Shown: piece after piece, positions 25,398-33,698 of the stretch
Numbering within the stretch: the first letter of the stretch is position 1
How the letters are laid out: every line of letters begins with the position of its first letter
From: Streptomyces chumphonensis
Lineage (GTDB): Bacteria > Actinomycetota > Actinomycetes > Streptomycetales > Streptomycetaceae
DNA: 64,000 bases
Direction: 5' to 3'
NCBI RefSeq assembly: GCF_014779715.1
Contig: NZ_JACXYU010000001.1
Location: 806,001 to 870,000, forward strand
Notes under the pieces: generated by a model
What the model was told of the DNA's origin: nothing
Database searches by the model: none
Seen by the model: only the letters and a program-made list of their open reading frames with translations
Made by a program: the position numbers and the translations under genes

Positions 25398-25846
25398 GGC
25401 GTGCTCCTAGAAATCGAGGGGACGGGGTTCGGGAACGTCCTGTCGAGTGCCCTCGCAGTGGCGCCGTTAGGACAGAAGGGGCAGCGCCGACCTGTGCCAG
25501 CCGGGCTTGCCGGGTGGATTCGGTTCATGACGGGGAAGCCCTCAGACCTGTACTGGTGGTACCAGGGCGATTCGACGGCGAAGGCTTGTTCGGGATTGCA
25601 GGTGGGGGCCACCAGGAAGCGACTCGCGAGTCCGCGCAGTGGATGACGGATCAGCCGACGGCGCAGGCAGGTATCAGAGCGTCCGTCGTAAACGGGGAGG
25701 GCATCGTTGGGGTAGTACCGCAGCAGCACGTAGGCACCGGCCGTGCCCGTCGGGATCTGCATGGTCACGACGCTCCGGGTGAACCGCAGAGCGGACCTGG
25801 CGGCCCCCCTGTACGGTTCAGCGACCCGGACGGGGTGTGACGCCAT
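25394..25846 (-). CDS. Small GIY-YIG-like nuclease domain protein
   Basis: About 150 residues from ATG 25846. The core reads GAYVLLRYYPNDALPVYDGR (a GIY...YIG-like pair with YDG), followed by an arginine-containing SDTCLRRRLIRH, a glutamate in AFAVESPWYHQY and an asparagine in MNRIHPA, the positions expected of the GIY-YIG catalytic Tyr/Arg/Glu/Asn set. A Cys pair follows (RRCPFCP). The YIG motif is altered to YDG, so activity should be tested. Its start shares one base with the upstream stop and its stop overlaps the GHKL start. Confidence 0.6.
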   Translation of the reverse strand: MASHPVRVAEPYRGAARSALRFTRSVVTMQIPTGTAGAYVLLRYYPNDALPVYDGRSDTCLRRRLIRHPLRGLASRFLVAPTCNPEQAFAVESPWYHQYRSEGFPVMNRIHPASPAGTGRRCPFCPNGATARALDRTFPNPVPSISRSTP

Positions 25847-26382
25847 CACGCGGCGAAGCAGATGAGCGTGCGGGCGTGGTTGCGTACGGCGCGCCGGGCA
25901 CGTTCGACCGTGGCTACCGAGACACCCGTGTGCTGTGCCGATTCCGGGACGGTCATCATGTCGAGCATCCCCTGAAGACAACCGACACCGTGCGGACCGA
26001 GAGTGGACGCGAAGGCGGCGAGCTCCCGAACGGTCTCAGTAACGAGGGCACGGGCCTCCGGGGTGTCGTACGTGACCATCTCCGCGGCCGGTGCCCCGTC
26101 GAAGGACACTGCCAGAACACGTCGGCGTGATGCGTCGGCCAGTGGACGACGCGCGGCGTTCTCACGTGAGGTGGCCTGGGACCGCCGAATCGTGCGGCGT
26201 GCGTCCCGGATGACATTCCGGCAGAGCTGGTCGGGGTTCTCTACCACACGCTCCTCACCGAGCGTCAGGCTCAGCGCCGTGTCAAGGACGTCGAGGTACT
26301 CGCTGTCCCAGGGCCGTGCTTTGTTCATGTCGTGCAGGCGGCGCATCGTCTCGAAGCGCACGTCGTCGAGCTGGAGCATCAA
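25846..26382 (-). CDS. Sigma-factor-like / HTH regulatory protein heading the GHKL operon
   Basis: 178 residues. The C-terminal VPESAQHTGVSVATVERARR and RAVRNHARTL look like a sigma region 4-type helix-turn-helix, and LCRNVIRDARRTIRRSQ may be a weak region 2 equivalent. No anti-sigma gene is adjacent. It may be an ECF-like activator of the operon or a DNA-targeting subunit; the sequence cannot distinguish these. Its stop and the GIY-YIG start overlap (TGATG). Confidence 0.5.
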   Translation of the reverse strand: MMLQLDDVRFETMRRLHDMNKARPWDSEYLDVLDTALSLTLGEERVVENPDQLCRNVIRDARRTIRRSQATSRENAARRPLADASRRRVLAVSFDGAPAAEMVTYDTPEARALVTETVRELAAFASTLGPHGVGCLQGMLDMMTVPESAQHTGVSVATVERARRAVRNHARTLICFAA

Positions 26383-26785
26383 AGCTCCTCTCCGGGTGCC
26401 CGGCTGCTATAGCCGGACCCACTCAGTTGTTACCCGCTCTCCCTTTGGCCGTCGTCGCCGTCTGGTCGACTCCGGCATGAGCAGGTGCTGCCACTGTAGA
26501 GCGGCCCTCCGACAGTGCGGTGGGGATCGCTCACATGTCATAGGGGACAGGGCAACGCCGAACCCCCTCACACCGCAGGTCAGAGCAACTCGGCTCATCT
26601 GCTGAGACTTGACGTACCGTCCACCCGGCCGATCGAGCTCTCATCGGCTGGGGAACCTCGCTTCGAGAGCACAACCGCTGGATGGCTCATCTGAGCCCGT
26701 CGGCGGCCCGATGCGGCATATGCTGATCCGGATCTGTGTCCTGGGACGGACAGGCGCACACCAAGGGACGAAGACGGGGACAGAG
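26383..26785. other. Divergent promoter region between two island operons
   Basis: Separates the sigma-like/GIY-YIG/GHKL operon from the GIY-YIG/DGQHR pair. No clear consensus promoter was identified. In-frame ATGs at 26711 and 26720 could extend the plus-strand GIY-YIG gene leftward. Confidence 0.45.
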
Positions 26786-27547
26786 TTGGGTGTCATAGAG
26801 GATGCCGACGCAGGCGCTGATGACCGGGCGGCCCTCCGGTTCGGCATGCTCGACGTAGAACAGGCGCCGGAATCACCAGGGATCTATGCCTGGTACGTGA
26901 AGTTCCATGCGAGCGTTCAGGACTGGGAGACCAACCCAGTCGACGGTCGAGACGCCTCGATCGAGGGATTCCTTGGCCTTCTTCGGGAGTACGCAAGCTT
27001 CTATGAACCGCTGCCGATAGCCCTGCGTGGCTCGGCCCCGTATGGAGGGCGCTGGGATGGAACCCTGGAATTGGACCACGGCGTCAACCATAAGCAGTCG
27101 CAGCCTTCTGAAAGTGGTGCCGAACGTCGAGAGAATGATCGACGTGAGCGGGACAGGGAAGCCCTGGAGAACACCATCAGCTCGCAGACAGGGCGCCGCG
27201 CACTGGCTCAACTCCTCGGTCGTGCGACACCCGTATTCTCGTCCCCGCTCTACATCGGAGTGGCTGAAAACCTGAATGAGCGTCTTCAGAAGCATCGGTC
27301 AAACTACAGCAGGGCTATGGAATGGCTTCGCAAGAGCCCGAATGACATGGAGAGATTGCGAGGCGACGCCAAGAATTTTGGCCAGCGCGCAGCCTCTCGC
27401 GGGATCCCTATGGAAAATCTTGAGGCGTGGATCATCGACTTGAAGGGGTTGGAATCTAGCACCTCCGTCAATTCATTGCGTGAGAGCGCGCAATCAGCCG
27501 AGTGGCTGCTCCATCGTCTGTTCGCGCCGGTCTTGGGAAGGCAGTAA
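26786..27547 (+). CDS. GIY-YIG nuclease-domain protein
   Basis: About 253 residues from a TTG with GGGGAC upstream; an internal ATG at 26846 (MLDVEQAP) or ATGs at 26711/26720 are alternatives. The GIY motif (APESPGIYAWYVKFH) and YIG motif (SPLYIGVAENLNERLQKH, including the catalytic Arg) are separated by an unusually long insertion of roughly 115 residues. A late SAQSAEWLLHRLFAP supplies the metal-binding Glu. It should be a nuclease. The DGQHR gene starts 3 bp after its stop, so the two form a unit. Confidence 0.8.
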   Translation: MGVIEDADAGADDRAALRFGMLDVEQAPESPGIYAWYVKFHASVQDWETNPVDGRDASIEGFLGLLREYASFYEPLPIALRGSAPYGGRWDGTLELDHGVNHKQSQPSESGAERRENDRRERDREALENTISSQTGRRALAQLLGRATPVFSSPLYIGVAENLNERLQKHRSNYSRAMEWLRKSPNDMERLRGDAKNFGQRAASRGIPMENLEAWIIDLKGLESSTSVNSLRESAQSAEWLLHRLFAPVLGRQ

Positions 27548-27549
27548 CT

Positions 27550-29811
27550 GTGTTGTTTCGTACTACGGGAAAAAGCACGTTTCGCGACTACGTGCAGGGA
27601 ACTTGGGGGACCTTCACCACTCCTGCCGGGCGCGTTGACTACATTATGACGAAGGCGCGCCTGGGTGAGGAGTCGCCTGCCCCGGAGCGGCTGCTGACCC
27701 AGCACCTTTCGCCGGTCCGGGAAGTCATGGACGCAGAGATGCTGGACTTCAACCAGCTCCTGCAGCGTGACCTTGATGACCACCGTGTAGCGACAGGATT
27801 GATCCCGTATCTTCTTCAGAACCGCGCGACGGGGCCGGCGTTTTTCCCTCCGATCATGGCAGTCCTTCTGCCCTTCAGAGATGGCTCTCCCTCACACTTT
27901 CCCAATCTTGGGGGTGCCGAGGAGGTCGACGACAACGACCTGACGTGGGAGCAGGTTCAGGCTGGCGATGCCTTCGCGGTTCGCCGGGTGGTGGATCAGG
28001 ATGGGAAATACCACCCAGTGAATCTCGCTCAGCTACGGTGGAATGAACATGCATCCCGGCTCGTTGTCCTCGATGGACAACACAGGGCCATGGCATTGCT
28101 TGCCATCGATCGCACCATGTCGCACAAGTGGCGTGGGAGTAAGGGCGAGAAATTCCGAGACTTCTATGAGAAGCAGGTGCAGCGCCACCTCTCCGAGGGA
28201 GGCGTTTCATCGCAGCTCGACCTTTCCAACGTAGAGGTTCCCGTCACAGTCTGCTGGTTTCCAGACCGCGTGGGTGAGTCCGGGCATGCGCATGAGGCAG
28301 CTCGGACGCTGTTCGTCGATGTCAACAAAGAAGCCAAGGAGCCCAGCGAGTCACGCATCATCCTCCTTTCGGACGCTGAACTCGTCAACGTCCTCACGCG
28401 GAGCATGCTGAGCGAACTGCGTGGGGCGGATAACAGTGACCTGCTTCCCCTCTATGCGGTCGAGTATGATAATCCTGAGATCAATACCACGCGCCCTGCA
28501 CGTTGGTCCGTCCTCACTAATATCCACCTGCTCAAGGAGGCAGCGAACCGCTGTGTCTTCGGCCACCCTAAATACCTGACGGATGTCACTAAGAAAATCA
28601 GTGGGCGCGAGAAGGAACCCGAGCGAGACGCTTTCATGCGAAAGCAGCTCGAAGTTGCGGAACTGTTCCCTGCAGAGATTCAGGATGAGGGGTTCACTTA
28701 CCGGCGTGACGCCATGGGGAACACGTATTTCCCGGTCGGCCAGTCGACAGTCCTGAGCGATCGATTCTCCGAGACTTGGGGACGAGCGATCCTCACTCTC
28801 CTGTCAAAGGTGGCCCCGTACGCCGCACACTCGCGCGCGCTGCGGCGCATGCAGGAGGGGTGGAATGGCGTCGAAATCTTTGCCTCGCTCGCTCGTGACG
28901 CCCTGTTCGGCGGGGTTGGTGTGTATTGGACGCTGAAGGATAGCTACGACCACTACACAGATAAGGCCAGGGAAGCGCATGGGGCGCTCAAGCGCAAGCC
29001 CGACGACGACGTGTTGCGCGCATGGGAAGTCATAGAGGAGAAGCAGAGCGAGTTCGAGGTATTTCGGTCAGACGAGTATCTCGGCTCAACGGCCGCCGAA
29101 AAACGTGAGGCCAGCAAGGCGTCGTACGCCGTTCTCAATACCCATGCTTGTCAACTCGGCATGGTGATGACCATGGCATCTCTCTGGGAGATGCGGAAGG
29201 CGGAAGTCGGGAACTGGAGCCTCGATGAACTTCCAGCTTTCGCTGAAGCTCTCACGCGTGGCTGGAATGCATTTTTCCTGCATGAGACCGGAAAGGGGAA
29301 AGCGAAGGATCGACGCTTGGCGTTTGGTAAGGGGGTCACGAACCCGATCAACCTGATCTCCAAGCTCGAAACTGCGCGGGCCGTCTACTTCCGATACTTC
29401 TGGCTCGAGGTGCTTGCTACCCCCGACTCCTGGCAACATGTCGCTGAATGGCTCAACGGGCGCAACGCGTTCGATCGAATGCTCTCCGACGCTCGTCGAA
29501 TGTACCGAAGCTTTTGTGTCGAAGAGCGGATCAAGGCGCTCAGGACCGGACGCCCCGGTCAGACGGAAGAGCAGCGACGTAAGGCGGCAGTGGAACTAGC
29601 CACGAAGGAACTTCGCAAGGCCTTGGTCACATGGTTCTTTGTGACTGATGCGGAGTTTGAGGCATGGATTTCTTCGGAATCTTCGGCAACACCTCTTGAG
29701 CTTCCGGTTGCCATCGGCGAATCCGTTGAAACCGACGAGGAGGACGAGGCTGAGGAGTCCGACTCGCATCCGGACAGCTACGAGGATCTCCTCAACGACG
29801 AAGACGAGTAG
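27550..29811 (+). CDS. Large DGQHR-domain protein (second, DndB-related)
   Basis: 753 residues from GTG 27550 (GGGAAGG upstream). RLVVLDGQHRAMALLAI (DGQHR about 175-179) and LFVDVNKEAKEPSESRIILL parallel the DndB motifs, but the protein is twice as long and its C-terminal 450 residues are unlike DndB. The C-terminus is strongly acidic. DGQHR proteins are found with DNA-modification systems. Being coupled to a GIY-YIG nuclease on a dnd island, it may regulate or direct that nuclease with reference to phosphorothioate sites (inference). Confidence 0.8.
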   Translation: MLFRTTGKSTFRDYVQGTWGTFTTPAGRVDYIMTKARLGEESPAPERLLTQHLSPVREVMDAEMLDFNQLLQRDLDDHRVATGLIPYLLQNRATGPAFFPPIMAVLLPFRDGSPSHFPNLGGAEEVDDNDLTWEQVQAGDAFAVRRVVDQDGKYHPVNLAQLRWNEHASRLVVLDGQHRAMALLAIDRTMSHKWRGSKGEKFRDFYEKQVQRHLSEGGVSSQLDLSNVEVPVTVCWFPDRVGESGHAHEAARTLFVDVNKEAKEPSESRIILLSDAELVNVLTRSMLSELRGADNSDLLPLYAVEYDNPEINTTRPARWSVLTNIHLLKEAANRCVFGHPKYLTDVTKKISGREKEPERDAFMRKQLEVAELFPAEIQDEGFTYRRDAMGNTYFPVGQSTVLSDRFSETWGRAILTLLSKVAPYAAHSRALRRMQEGWNGVEIFASLARDALFGGVGVYWTLKDSYDHYTDKAREAHGALKRKPDDDVLRAWEVIEEKQSEFEVFRSDEYLGSTAAEKREASKASYAVLNTHACQLGMVMTMASLWEMRKAEVGNWSLDELPAFAEALTRGWNAFFLHETGKGKAKDRRLAFGKGVTNPINLISKLETARAVYFRYFWLEVLATPDSWQHVAEWLNGRNAFDRMLSDARRMYRSFCVEERIKALRTGRPGQTEEQRRKAAVELATKELRKALVTWFFVTDAEFEAWISSESSATPLELPVAIGESVETDEEDEAEESDSHPDSYEDLLNDEDE

Positions 29812-30097
29812 GTGCGTGATTTCACGTCGCGTGCGTGGTCGCTCTGCAGTGGGTTTCACCAGCCGTGTCACCGTTCCGCTCGTGACCGGGAGAACCCGAG
29901 CGGGGCGCGTGAGGTAGTCCACTTCGCGCGCCCCCTGCGACGCTGACAAGCCGCGCTCCGTCCTATGATCATCGGAAGGAGCTGCATGGGTTCATCCACG
30001 CGACTTGGAGAAGCTCGGTGGGCGTCGGTGTCTCGGTTGCCCCACCAGGCGCCTGAGCTTTTCAGGCCTGGGACTGCTGCATAATCGGGTGACAGCG
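29812..30097. other. Intergenic, no supported gene
   Basis: Gap between the DGQHR gene and the IS3 remnant; no ORF with supporting signals. Confidence 0.5.
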
Positions 30098-31272
30098 GGG
30101 TTCATGCAGCCAGGGCTGCGGGTGGGGTCATGATGGTCTCGTACTCGACGGGGGGCAATTGGCTCAGGCGTTTCTGACGTCGGTGTCGGTGGTAGGCCCG
30201 CTCGATCCAGGTGAAAATCGCGATCCGCAACTCCTGCCGGGTAGCCCAGACTTGGCGGTCGAGGACATTCTTCTGCAGCAGCGCGAAGAAACTCTCCATC
30301 GCGGCGTTGTCGCCGACGGCCCCGACCCGGCGCCCATCGAGCCGACCAAGTGTGCCGGGTGAGTACGGCGGCGACCGTTCCGGGACCGGAATTGCGATCC
30401 TCGGTCGGAATGCACGATGCAGCCCTCAGCCCCCTGCGACGGGCGACGGCGGACTCCAGCGCGGCCACTGCGAGGCGGGACTTCATCCGGGCGTCGATGG
30501 AGTAGCCCACGATGCGGTCGGAGTGCAAGTCCTTGACCGCGCACAGATACAGCTTGCCCTCGCCGGTCGCGTGCTCGGTGATGTCCGTGAGCCACAGCCG
30601 GTTCGGCCGGTCGGCGGTGAAGTTGCGGCGCACCCGGTCGTCGTGGATCGGCGGTCCGGCCTTGGCGTTCTTGCCGCGGCCCCGTCGCTTGCCGGAGGCG
30701 CTCCACCAGCGGTTGTCCCGGCAGATCCGCCAGGCGGTCCGCTCAGCCATCGACTCGCCAGCGGCGCGCGTCTCGTCGCGCAGGAACCGGTGGCCGAACT
30801 TCGGGGTCGTCGCGATGCGTGTCAAGCAGGGCATCGGCCCGTTATGCCTAAGACAGTTTGGCATTGATGACCGGTCGGGCAAGGGTGGCGGGCCAGATTG
30901 AGCACCCGGCACGTCACCGCCACCGGGACCCTGTGAGGGGCAGCTGCGGCGGCCAGCTCGCGGACGAGCGGGTACATCATTCTGCCGCCAAATTCGCCTG
31001 CGACAGATACGCCGCAGCCCTCCTGAGCACCTAGTTCTCCTGCTCCCGCAACCGGATCCGTTTGCGGCCTCGCGCAGCTCGGCGGACTCACCCGACGGCG
31101 TCACGGGCCCGGCGCCCTCATCGGTCTCGGCGCGGCGCAGTCACTTCGAGAGCGTGATCGGGTGGACCCCGAAGTCGGCAGCGATCTGCTCCAGCGTGAC
31201 GTCGGGATCGCGGTTGCGCGCGACCCACACGCCGTTTTCGCGGAACTCCTTCGGATACGGCTTGGACACTGC
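30098..31272 (-). mobile_element. Degenerate IS3-family insertion sequence
   Basis: OrfA starts at a GTG at 31268 (VSKPYPKEFRENGVWVARNR, DPDVTLEQIAADFGVHPITL) and hits a stop at 31141. OrfB fragments in shifting frames include an rve integrase core ([20 protein letters not shown] with the first catalytic Asp, and [20 protein letters not shown]) and a C-terminal piece ([20 protein letters not shown], stop at 30102). Several frameshifts make it inactive. Terminal inverted repeats were not located with confidence. Confidence 0.85.
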
Positions 31273-31335
31273 GACATCCCTCCAGGCCGCCTCTCGGCAA
31301 GCCAGGTCAGGTGTCACCCGATCATGCAGCAGTCC

Positions 31336-32245
31336 CTGAAGCCCGATCTTTCGTTGGCGAGGCATACAACCCGTCGGCCGACATCCACCAGATCTGCGGC
31401 AAGCCAGCCACGATCACGGCGAGCGTGCGGTGAATCCGGACACCACTAGCCTCGATCTTGCATGACGGTCCGCGGAGGGAGTCGGTGGACCGTTTTGGTT
31501 TTGGAGGCTGATGGCGGGCATGCTGGCGGCCCCGCTTCGCGAGCCAGGACACGAAGCCGTGGGTGCCGCCGGCGGAGTCCGAGCGGATCAGCGTCTGTCG
31601 TCCTCGTCGGTAGCGCTTGGGCAATTGGGCCAGGGCGAGCTGGGCGGCAGTGTTTGAGCCCGCGTTTCCCGGTCTGAGGAGGGCGGCGACGGGCTCGCCG
31701 GTTCCGCCGGTCCGTGGTCGACGAAGGCCGTCAGTGGGTGATGGCCGTAGGTCTTCTTCCAGGTCGCGGCCGCGTCCTGCTTGTCGGAGTGGGCGATCCC
31801 GAGGACGCCGTCGAGGTCGACGGTGACCTGACCGTGGATGTCCGGGGCGTTCTCACCGGCCAGCGACCAGGCACGATGACGGACTTCGGAGCGTGCGGCC
31901 CGGACGGCCTGCAGGGCCTTCTCGCCGGAGGCGGCGAGGGTGTCGATCAGGCGGGAGACGGTCGGGGCGGAGGCGACCGGGCCGAAGACGGCCGGCTCGG
32001 CCCGCAGTACGGCGACGTCCGCGAGGCAGTCCCCGCCCAGTGCGACCGCCAGGGCGACGCCCAGGAGGATCTTGCCGGGATCGTGGACGGGCCCGCCGCT
32101 TCCGCCACGGAGCCAAAGCTGCGGATATCGCCTGGTCGAGGCCCGTCTTGCGGACCGTCTCCAGCAACAGGACCGCACCGGCCTGCGAGACCACCTGCCG
32201 ACCGTCTCCCTGGAAACGGACACGTGGGTACGACGAGATAGGCTC
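31336..32245 (-). mobile_element. Truncated IS1380-family transposase remnant
   Basis: Minus-strand fragments read QVVSQAGAVLLLETVRKTGL, then DPGKILLGVALAVALGGDCL and ASAPTVSRLIDTLAASGEKA with HGQVTVDLDGVLGIAHSDKQ, then LPKRYRRGRQTLIRSDSAGG with THGFVSWLAKRGR in another frame. Order and content fit a DDE group 1 (IS1380) transposase; the frames are broken and the C-terminal half is missing, so it is non-functional. Confidence 0.85.
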
Positions 32246-32811
32246 TCTCACCCGGAAAGCGCTCTTCTCCTTGCAGCCAACAGGACCCTCAGCAAGTCCT
32301 ATCGTTGCAGGTCAAGGGCACTTTCCGTGTTTCTGATCAACTCTTGGACAGCCCGCCTCGTGAAAGCGCGAGGTTGGCGCCCCGACCCCGGACCCCGTTC
32401 TACGACTGCGGGTCGCTGCCAGGCTCCATCGCACCGGTCAATTGCCACGAGCTACCGCGCTGGGGGGCCGCCCCAGGCGGGCCGCGCCTCAGCTCGAGAA
32501 GGCATCCCAAGCCGCCCTCGTCGACCGTGTACGGGCGGGTGTGGCGGAAGCCCGGGCCCCTCCCGCCATCGACTCGAACGGTAGTTTCAAGAACCTCGTG
32601 TCCCCTAAGTGTCCCCTGGGCACGCCCCCAGCACACCTCACCGCACCAACAGCCACAGCATCCCCGCAGGTCACAGCCCCAGGAACCACTCACGCCCCAC
32701 TCGTTCACCGAAGTAACATCAACGGGGCGGAATCCGTTGGGCGAGACTTCGACCCACAGGCCCCCGAAAACACATTTACTCAGGTCAGAACGGATCTCTG
32801 GCCTGCGCTTG
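32246..32811. other. Island right end, no supported gene
   Basis: No integrase or other protein is recognisable on either strand. Two copies of GTGTCCCCT (32598-32606 and 32609-32617) match a motif near the left end and may be recombinase arm sites. Confidence 0.5.
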
Positions 32812-32857
32812 GTGGGGCGGGTGGGACTCGAACCCACGGCCGACGGATTATGAGTCC
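32812..32857. repeat. Right attachment repeat of the genomic island
   Basis: 46 bp identical to 15307-15352, lying in the 3' half of the intact CAT tRNA gene. It marks the island/chromosome junction. Confidence 0.9.
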
Positions 32858-32886
32858 GCTGCTCTAACCGGCTGAGCTACCGCCCC
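32813..32886 (-). tRNA. tRNA with CAT anticodon (elongator Met or Ile2)
   Basis: A 74-nt cloverleaf: 7-bp acceptor stem GGGGCGG/CCGCCCC with discriminator A, D arm AGCTCAGCCGGTTAGAGC, anticodon loop CTCATAA and T arm with TTCGAGT. The anticodon is CAT and the initiator features are absent. Elongator Met versus lysidine-modified Ile2 cannot be decided by eye. Its 3' half is the island's integration target. Confidence 0.9.
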
Positions 32887-33032
32887 GTTCGGCGCGTCGC
32901 GTACATCTGTACGCGCCGTCTGCCGCAGCATAGCCCCTTATACGATCTCCCGCCCGGACGGGGCTGCGGCCTTCGGGAGGGGAGACAACGATCACGTGGG
33001 ACGTGGTTCCACGATCGGCGAAGATCACCAAA

Positions 33033-33054
33033 AAGGGCCCCTCGCGGGGCCCTT
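33033..33054 (-). terminator. Rho-independent terminator of tRNA-Asn
   Basis: AAGGGCCCC and GGGGCCCTT form a 9-bp stem with a TCGC loop, followed on the minus strand by a T-run, 12 bp beyond the tRNA 3' end. Confidence 0.75.
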
Positions 33055-33065
33055 CGTGTGACGTG

Positions 33066-33138
33066 CTCCCCCGACTGGACTCGAACCAGTAACCTGCCGG
33101 TTAACAGCCGGCTGCTCTGCCAATTGAGCTACAGGGGA
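33066..33138 (-). tRNA. tRNA-Asn (GTT)
   Basis: A 73-nt cloverleaf with acceptor TCCCCTG/CGGGGGA (one G-T pair), discriminator G, D arm TAGCTCAATTGGCAGAGC, anticodon loop CTGTTAA (GTT) and T arm TTCGAGT. Confidence 0.95.
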
Positions 33139-33295
33139 CTGCCCTGCGCGGGTGCGTCCGCCGACCTCCGGGGGCGCTCCCTCGCTGCGAGCAATACATT
33201 AGCGCATGCCAGGGCGTGGTTTGAAATCGGTAAGCGCGCGGGATCTGGGCACCCTGGACAGTGAGCGTTGAAGACGAGCGGAAGGGTTGTCGAGC

Positions 33296-33601
33296 ATGCG
33301 GTACCGACTGACGTTCCTCGCCGGTCTGGCGATCGGCTACGTGGCCGGCGCGAAGGCCGGGCGTGAGCGGTATGAACAGCTGCGGAAGGCAGCGGAACGG
33401 TTCACCGAGAACCCGGCCGTACGGAACACCTTCGAGGCCGCCGCCGTGAGCGGCCGGGACGCGGCGGGCAAGGCCGGGACGGCCGTGGCCGACCGGATGG
33501 GCGACCGGCTGCCGCCTTCGGTGAGCGACCGGATGCGGACGATGGCGGGCGGGCGGCGGAACGCCTCGGCCGGGGACGACTGGGGCACGAGCAACACCTG
33601 A
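33296..33601 (+). CDS. YtxH-like small membrane-associated protein
   Basis: 101 residues from ATG 33296 with GAAGGG upstream. One N-terminal hydrophobic helix (RLTFLAGLAIGYVAGAKAG) is followed by a charged amphipathic tail (RERYEQLRKAAERFTENPAV), the pattern of YtxH-type gas-vesicle/stress-like proteins. It probably sits at the membrane with the tail inside. Function unknown. It ends at a very strong hairpin terminator. Confidence 0.75.
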   Translation: MRYRLTFLAGLAIGYVAGAKAGRERYEQLRKAAERFTENPAVRNTFEAAAVSGRDAAGKAGTAVADRMGDRLPPSVSDRMRTMAGGRRNASAGDDWGTSNT

Positions 33602-33606
33602 ACGGC

Positions 33607-33657
33607 CGTGTGGGGCCGGTGCCCGGAGCGGTTCGCTCCGGGCACCGGCCCCACACG
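33607..33657. terminator. Very strong bidirectional terminator
   Basis: A perfect 24-bp stem with a 3-base loop between the convergent YtxH-like and flavoprotein genes. Confidence 0.85.
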
Positions 33658-33698
33658 TGTCCGCCGTGCGGGCGGTGGGCGGGCGGTGGGCGTGTGCC

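Larger units (their letters stand above)
15307..32857. mobile_element. Genomic island in tRNA-CAT carrying dnd and associated defence-like genes
   Basis: Bounded by 46-bp direct repeats, one inside an intact tRNA gene and one a 3'-half copy. The interior is visibly lower in GC and richer in AT-ending codons than the flanks. It holds dndABCDE, a decayed dnd-associated methyltransferase, GHKL/GIY-YIG and GIY-YIG/DGQHR gene sets, and IS remnants. No integrase, excisionase, replication or transfer gene is recognisable, so it looks immobilised. dnd clusters on tRNA- or att-bounded islands are known in Streptomyces. Confidence 0.88.

Noticed and set aside
30822-31091. Minus-strand 89-codon frame as an independent gene
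   Set aside because: Lies inside the broken IS3 element between its OrfA and OrfB pieces.
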